This document shows, in pieces, positions 62,492-64,000 of a stretch of DNA of 64,000 nucleotides (position 1 is the first letter of the stretch; every line of letters starts with the position of its first letter). The notes under the pieces were generated by a model, which ran no database searches, was not told where the DNA came from, and worked only from the letters and a program-made list of their open reading frames with translations. This DNA is from Allobosea sp. WAO (GTDB lineage: Bacteria > Pseudomonadota > Alphaproteobacteria > Rhizobiales > Beijerinckiaceae). The stretch is taken from NCBI RefSeq assembly GCF_001509835.1, contig NZ_JXTJ01000008.1, forward strand, positions 310,001 through 374,000, given 5' to 3'. Position numbers and translations under genes: made by a program.

Positions 62492-64000
62492 CGGCGTGCC
62501 CTTCGCAGCAGGTTCAGCACGAACGGACCGGCGAGAAGCGTCGCCACGATCCCGGTCGGAAGCTGCCAGGGAAAGATCACGATGCGGGCGATCCAGTCGG
62601 CCAGCACCATCAGGGCACCGCCGATCAAGCTGGTTGCGATCAGCTGCGGCATGACACGGCGAAAGCCGAGCAATCTCCCCAGATGAGGGGCCATCAGGCC
62701 AATGAAGGTGAGCGGGCCCACGATGAGCGTCGCGCCTGTGGTGGCAATCGCTGCGATGAGCAGCACCGACAGGCGGCTCTTGCCGAGACCAAGGCCGAGC
62801 CCTCTCGCGATACCGCTTCCCAAAGGCAGGATATCGAGCCAGCGGGCCGTCAGCGGCGCGACGAGCAGCAGGATCGCGGCCAGCGTCAGCGCCAGCGCGG
62901 CACCCGATGGCGTCACCCGGTGGGTCGAGCCAGCCATCCAGGACACAAGGCCCCCGAGCCGGGGATCGCCGCTGGTCATGGCGAGCGCCGCGAGCCCCGA
63001 GCACAGGGTCGCAATGGAGACGCCGGTTAGGACAAGGCGCTGAGGGGCGAAGGAAGACCGCATACCGACGAGCAGGACGCCGGCGAGCGCCAGTGTTCCG
63101 CCCATGCTCGCTGCAAGGATGGTCCATCCCGCATCGACGGCGGGCGCGATGAGCAACAGGACGATCAATCCAATCGACGCGCCGGCCGAGATGCCCAGAA
63201 TCTCCGGCGCGGCCATCGGATTGCCGGTCAGCCGTTGCATCAGCACGCCGGCCACTCCCAGCATGCTGCCGGCGGCGAAGGAGGCTGCAATCCTGGGCAC
63301 TCGCCATAACCACAACGCGGAAAGTTCCTGGATCGAGCTCCAGTGCCAGCCGCCGTGGTCGCGCCCCATGAAGATCGCGCCCAGGACGGCGGCGAGAATG
63401 ATGCCGATAAGACAAGCGAGGAAGGCCGACCTATGCCCTGCGTCAAAGTGGACTGGCGGCGGCGCCGGTAGGTCGGCCTTCGCCGAGGCGCGACCAGACA
63501 GTCCAAGAAGCAGCAGCGCGCCCATCACCGCCGTGGCAACGCCGGTAGGAATCTCCTGTGCCAGAGGCAGGATCTGCGCGATCTGATCAGTCAACGACAG
63601 TATCGCCGCGCCGTAGAGCGGTGAACGGACCAGCCTTTGCTGAAACGTCCGAGCGCCCGACCTCCTGGCGAGTGCAGGAGCGGCCAGTCCGACAAAGCCC
63701 AGCACGCCCAGGCTCGCGACGACGGCGGTCGAAAGTAGCAAGGCGAGCAGCAATGCGGCGCCTTGGACCGCCGCGAGCGGCACCCCGAGGCTCCTGGCGC
63801 CGCTTTCCTCGATGTCGAGAACCGACAATACCCTTGCCAGCAAAGCCGTGGCGGCAGCGCCTGCTATCAGCACGATAGCCAGCTTCGCGGTATTGCCCCA
63901 GCCGCTTTGGAGCAGCGACCCGCTCTGCCAGATGAACAGCTCGGTCAGATAGTCATGGTTGAGCACCACCAGCGCCGATGCTCCGGCACCGAAGAACAGC
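62488..64000 (-). CDS. fhuB: Ferric-hydroxamate ABC transporter permease FhuB (5' end outside window)
   Basis: About 504 codons are visible; the frame is open through the right edge (LFFGAGASALVVLNHD...), so the true start is beyond 64000. FhuB is a double-length permease: the second half is complete, from WRVPRIAASFAAGSMLGVAGVLMQRLTGNPMAAPEILGISAGASIG to the end. The end of the first half is seen as ARSLGVPLAAVQGAALLLALLLSTAVVASLGVLGFVGLAAPALAR. It transports hydroxamate siderophores with FhuC. The binding protein FhuD is not in the window. Confidence 0.9.
   Translation of the reverse strand, partial: LFFGAGASALVVLNHDYLTELFIWQSGSLLQSGWGNTAKLAIVLIAGAAATALLARVLSVLDIEESGARSLGVPLAAVQGAALLLALLLSTAVVASLGVLGFVGLAAPALARRSGARTFQQRLVRSPLYGAAILSLTDQIAQILPLAQEIPTGVATAVMGALLLLGLSGRASAKADLPAPPPVHFDAGHRSAFLACLIGIILAAVLGAIFMGRDHGGWHWSSIQELSALWLWRVPRIAASFAAGSMLGVAGVLMQRLTGNPMAAPEILGISAGASIGLIVLLLIAPAVDAGWTILAASMGGTLALAGVLLVGMRSSFAPQRLVLTGVSIATLCSGLAALAMTSGDPRLGGLVSWMAGSTHRVTPSGAALALTLAAILLLVAPLTARWLDILPLGSGIARGLGLGLGKSRLSVLLIAAIATTGATLIVGPLTFIGLMAPHLGRLLGFRRVMPQLIATSLIGGALMVLADWIARIVIFPWQLPTGIVATLLAGPFVLNLLRRARR

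Overview
The window is a GC-rich, densely packed chromosomal segment. It looks like an alphaproteobacterium of the Hyphomicrobiales, with Bosea-like relatives the best guess. That placement is inference from base composition and gene content: many ABC uptake systems for amino acids, peptides and sulfonates, FCD-type GntR regulators, and a FhuF/FhuB iron system. There is no rRNA, tRNA, CRISPR array, transposase or phage gene.

Layout. (1) 1-4560: envelope genes (HlyD fragment, DUF3302, outer-membrane protein), a Crp/Fnr-type regulator behind a perfect dyad, an MFS transporter and an HSL-type esterase. (2) 4928-13956, minus strand: tetR, SDR, acyl-CoA ligase, LivKHMGF branched-chain-type ABC transporter and two crotonases, a tightly coupled operon for importing and CoA-activating an organic acid, with a TetR operator upstream. 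(3) 14219-22249, minus: a glycosylasparaginase-type hydrolase, a class V aminotransferase, an oligopeptide ABC transporter with fused ATPases and a cyclophilin, divergent from a GntR regulator. (4) 23504-31363: a polar amino-acid ABC operon with HAD hydrolase, ammonia-lyase-like enzyme and aminotransferase, divergent from a GntR gene that is followed by an aspartate dehydrogenase; a shared palindrome links the units. (5) 31457-42762: LysR, a second peptide ABC transporter, HyuA/HyuB and a D-threonine-aldolase-like enzyme. (6) 42893-51960: an SsuABC-like transporter with two permeases, a DegT aminotransferase, a histidinol-dehydrogenase homologue, an SDR and a zinc alcohol dehydrogenase, divergent from LacI. 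The enzyme set resembles dihydroxypropanesulfonate (DHPS) catabolism. (7) 52176-53797: a SulP transporter behind a foldable leader that can hide its ribosome-binding site. (8) 54194-60422: LysR plus an operon of almost entirely exported proteins (three alpha/beta hydrolases, CMD-like protein, Mn-type cupin, cytochrome P460, membrane cytochrome b). (9) 60835-64000: ferric-hydroxamate genes fhuC, fhuF and part of fhuB.

The pattern is a series of self-contained uptake-plus-catabolism modules, most with a local regulator whose operator can be proposed from the sequence. Lying between the modules are eight copies of a short repeat with rigid architecture (GCGCCA, 2 nt, AGCnGAC, 18 nt, AGCGGAC), all intergenic and all on the same strand. 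This repeat, the SulP leader and the exported operon are the features least explained by standard annotation.
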